Of a stretch of 6,691 nucleotides of DNA, positions 5,691 through 6,691 are shown piece by piece (within the stretch, counting starts at the first letter, position 1; each line of letters starts with the position of its first letter). The notes under the pieces are model-generated. The model saw only the letters and a program-made list of their open reading frames with translations. It was not told the origin of the DNA and did not search any database. Origin of the DNA: Ruminococcus sp. UBA3665 (GTDB lineage: Bacteria > Bacillota > Clostridia > Oscillospirales > Ruminococcaceae); contig DFJS01000076.1 of assembly GCA_002373165.1 (NCBI GenBank), positions 1 through 6,691 of the forward strand, written 5' to 3'. Position numbers and translations under genes: made by a program.

Positions 5691-5972
5691 ATGAGTATTG
5701 TAATTGTCGGCGGAAATGACTGCATGATCCGCCAGTATAAAGATATCTGCAAAGCTTACCAATGTCGTGCGAAGGTCTTCACCCAGATGCACGACGGCCT
5801 GAAAGAGAAAATCGGTTCGCCGGATCTGCTGGTGCTGTTCACGGGAACGGCTTCTCATAAGATGATTAAGCTTGCCCTGAATTCGGCCAAAAAAGATACA
5901 GTTGTCATCCGTTCGCATACCAGTTCGGTCTCTGCCCTGAAGAATATTCTTCAGGAACATGCCGCCGTGTGA
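5691..5972 (+). CDS. DUF2325 family protein
   Basis: A 93-residue cytoplasmic protein that I recognise as DUF2325, a small clostridial family without an established function. It opens with a Rossmann-like beta strand and glycine turn, SIVIVGGND (2-10), followed by RQYKDICKAY. Further conserved-looking parts are AKVFTQM (27-33), KIGSPDLLVLFT (40-51), SHKM (55-58) and RSHTSS (74-79). The alternating strands and helices suggest a compact nucleotide-binding-like or receiver-like fold; no catalytic set can be assigned. The length matches the family. AGAAAGGA lies 12 bases before the ATG, somewhat far but the only site. The next gene starts 6 bases after its stop, so the two are surely co-transcribed. 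From memory, the family often lies near ferrous-iron (feo) and flavodoxin genes in Clostridia; nothing in the window proves this here. Confidence 0.85.
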   Translation: MSIVIVGGNDCMIRQYKDICKAYQCRAKVFTQMHDGLKEKIGSPDLLVLFTGTASHKMIKLALNSAKKDTVVIRSHTSSVSALKNILQEHAAV

Positions 5973-5978
5973 TGAACC

Positions 5979-6536
5979 ATGTCAGAAGAAACACTCATTC
6001 GGCACTGTTCGCCCACGCTTGCCGGACTGAAAACAGGGAATCTGTTCAGCTGTGAATTTGAAAGCAAAACGGCAATGTACAGCGAAATCCGGAATTTCAA
6101 TCATCTGCTGAACGGGAAAGGACTCCGTATTCTGCCGCTGCGCTGGCACAGAAACAGGGCATTGATCTATGTCTACAGGCCGGAAAAATTAAAGCAGGAT
6201 TTTCATTGCTGTGAAGTCTGCCGCATTCTGAAAGAACAGGGCTATGAAAATTTCAGTCAGAACCGCTGTCTTGCGGAGCTGATCAGCCGTCTGCGCAATA
6301 CAGAGGAATTTCCGCATGAAATCGGCTTATTTCTGGGCTATCCGCCGGAAGATGTCACAGGATTTATCCGCAAGCAGAAGTGTCAGTACACGGGCTATTG
6401 GAAAGTATATCATAATCCGGCGCAGGCGCGGAAATTATTTGCGCAGTTCCGCAGATGCACGGAATTTTATCTCCGGGAATATCACAGCGGCAGGCCGCTG
6501 GAACAGCTTGCCGCGGACGGAGTGAAAAATTTTTGA
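5979..6536 (+). CDS. DUF3793 family protein
   Basis: A 185-residue cytoplasmic protein recognised as DUF3793 from its opening IRHCSPTLAGLKTGNLFS (7-24) and the later blocks FPHEIGLFLGYPPEDVTGFI (111-130) and YTGYWKVYHNPAQARKLF (137-154). It is soluble, with no membrane segment or signal. It has eight cysteines, including a CCEVC cluster at 77-81 plus C10, C25, C97, C135 and C160, so metal or thiol chemistry is possible but not shown. The function is unknown. Its ATG lies 6 bases after the DUF2325 stop and lacks a good ribosome binding site (only AGGAA about 21 bases upstream), so translation is probably coupled to the upstream gene. The length looks complete for the family, and TGA at 6534-6536 is followed within 9 bases by another promoter. 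Confidence 0.85.
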   Translation: MSEETLIRHCSPTLAGLKTGNLFSCEFESKTAMYSEIRNFNHLLNGKGLRILPLRWHRNRALIYVYRPEKLKQDFHCCEVCRILKEQGYENFSQNRCLAELISRLRNTEEFPHEIGLFLGYPPEDVTGFIRKQKCQYTGYWKVYHNPAQARKLFAQFRRCTEFYLREYHSGRPLEQLAADGVKNF

Positions 6537-6544
6537 AAAAACTC

Positions 6545-6572
6545 TTGACTTTTTTTGATTTTGTGCTATGAT
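6545..6572 (+). promoter_or_regulatory. Promoter directed toward the right edge
   Basis: TTGACT (6545-6550), a 16-base T-rich spacer and TATGAT (6567-6572), with TG one base before the -10, form a good sigma-A promoter with an extended -10. It begins 8 bases after the DUF3793 stop. Transcription would start near 6579 and read into the 40-base hairpin and out of the window, so a further gene or RNA probably begins at the right edge. A short inverted repeat TGAAAAG-TAT-CTTTTCA (6585-6601) lies just past the start. Confidence 0.7.
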
Positions 6573-6628
6573 AATTTCTGGCACTGAAAAGTATCTTTTC
6601 ATCGTTCTATTAATTTTAACAAAGGTTA

Positions 6629-6668
6629 GCAAGAAATCCTCCACCTATAGAGGTGGGGGATGAATTGC
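6629..6668. repeat. 40-base imperfect hairpin resembling an IS200/IS605-type end
   Basis: Two 18-base arms, 6629-6646 (starting GCAAGAAATCC) and 6651-6668 (ending GGGGATGAATTGC), pair around an ATAG loop. The pairing is GCAA with TTGC, a 3-by-3 internal mismatch, then 11 pairs with a single T-G wobble. This design, a GC-rich stem with an internal loop near the base, resembles the subterminal hairpins of IS200/IS605 elements and related small palindromic repeats. No transposase or TnpB sequence is visible, so an element could only lie beyond the right edge or be a remnant. The alternative is a leader RNA hairpin that hides a ribosome binding site, since AGGTGGGGG lies in the right arm. There is no T-run, so it is not an intrinsic terminator. 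Confidence 0.5.
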
Positions 6669-6671
6669 ATT

Positions 6672-6691
6672 ATGAGAATCAATTTTGAAAA
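6672..6691 (+). CDS. Possible first codons of a gene cut by the right edge
   Basis: ATG at 6672 opens a frame reading Met-Arg-Ile-Asn-Phe-Glu to the edge. A G-rich stretch (AGGTGGGGG, 6651-6659) ends 12 bases upstream, and a promoter lies about 100 bases upstream. An in-frame ATG at 6660 would add four residues but has poor spacing to that stretch. Too little is visible to name a product. Confidence 0.22.

Noticed and set aside
6585..6601. TGAAAAG-TAT-CTTTTCA inverted repeat downstream of the last promoter
   Set aside because: Only 7 pairs and mostly A-T, with no T-run after it and no match to an iron or manganese regulator box that I can defend; mentioned only as context.
1..6691. CRISPR arrays, tRNA or rRNA genes, intact insertion sequences
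   Set aside because: No regularly spaced direct repeats, no cloverleaf with a T-loop signature and no transposase motif were seen on either strand.

Overview
The window looks like chromosomal DNA of an anaerobic clostridial bacterium, most probably a Ruminococcus-like member of the Oscillospiraceae. The main reasons are a secreted polysaccharide deacetylase that ends in a type I dockerin (the plug module of cellulosomes), a DUF2325 plus DUF3793 gene pair typical of Clostridia, strong AGGAGG-type ribosome binding sites and textbook sigma-A promoters. The species is inferred from gene style, not from a marker gene.

Layout. (1) Positions 1-1007, plus strand: the 3' three quarters or so of tyrS, tyrosyl-tRNA synthetase, cut by the left edge. 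A bidirectional terminator hairpin at 1016-1037 separates it from the convergent cluster. (2) Positions 1044-4397, minus strand: three genes for exported or membrane-anchored proteins. Transcription runs from a membrane-anchored protein resembling a solute-binding protein, through a kinase-less PASTA-repeat protein (joined to it by a 4-base ATGA overlap), to a secreted NodB-type deacetylase with a dockerin. The first gene has a perfect TTGACA-N17-TATAAT promoter. The deacetylase has its own TTGACA-N17-TATGAT promoter, carrying two palindromes, only 7 bases downstream of the PASTA stop codon. (3) Positions 4398-4590: a 193-base divergent control region with two perfect consensus promoters facing away from each other and a GC-rich dyad between them. 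(4) Positions 4591-5523, plus strand: an AraC-family regulator starting at GTG. (5) Positions 5691-6536, plus strand: a two-gene unit, DUF2325 followed 6 bases later by DUF3793. (6) Positions 6537-6691: a promoter, then a 40-base imperfect hairpin resembling IS200/IS605 ends, then perhaps the first codons of another gene cut by the right edge.

How the parts may work together. The three minus-strand products all appear to act outside the cytoplasmic membrane: one with a substrate-binding look, one with wall-binding PASTA repeats and an acidic Pro/Glu tail, and one a carbohydrate esterase. With the divergent AraC regulator they could form a small surface glycan or cell-wall unit, but no transporter, kinase or cohesin is present, so this remains inference. 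The DUF2325/DUF3793 pair is a separate unit of unknown function, which I recall seeing near ferrous-iron and flavodoxin genes in Clostridia.

No tRNA, rRNA, CRISPR array or intact mobile element is visible. No stretch longer than 300 bases lacks a gene; the largest gaps are 4398-4590, 5524-5690 and 6537-6691. All are covered by the entries below.
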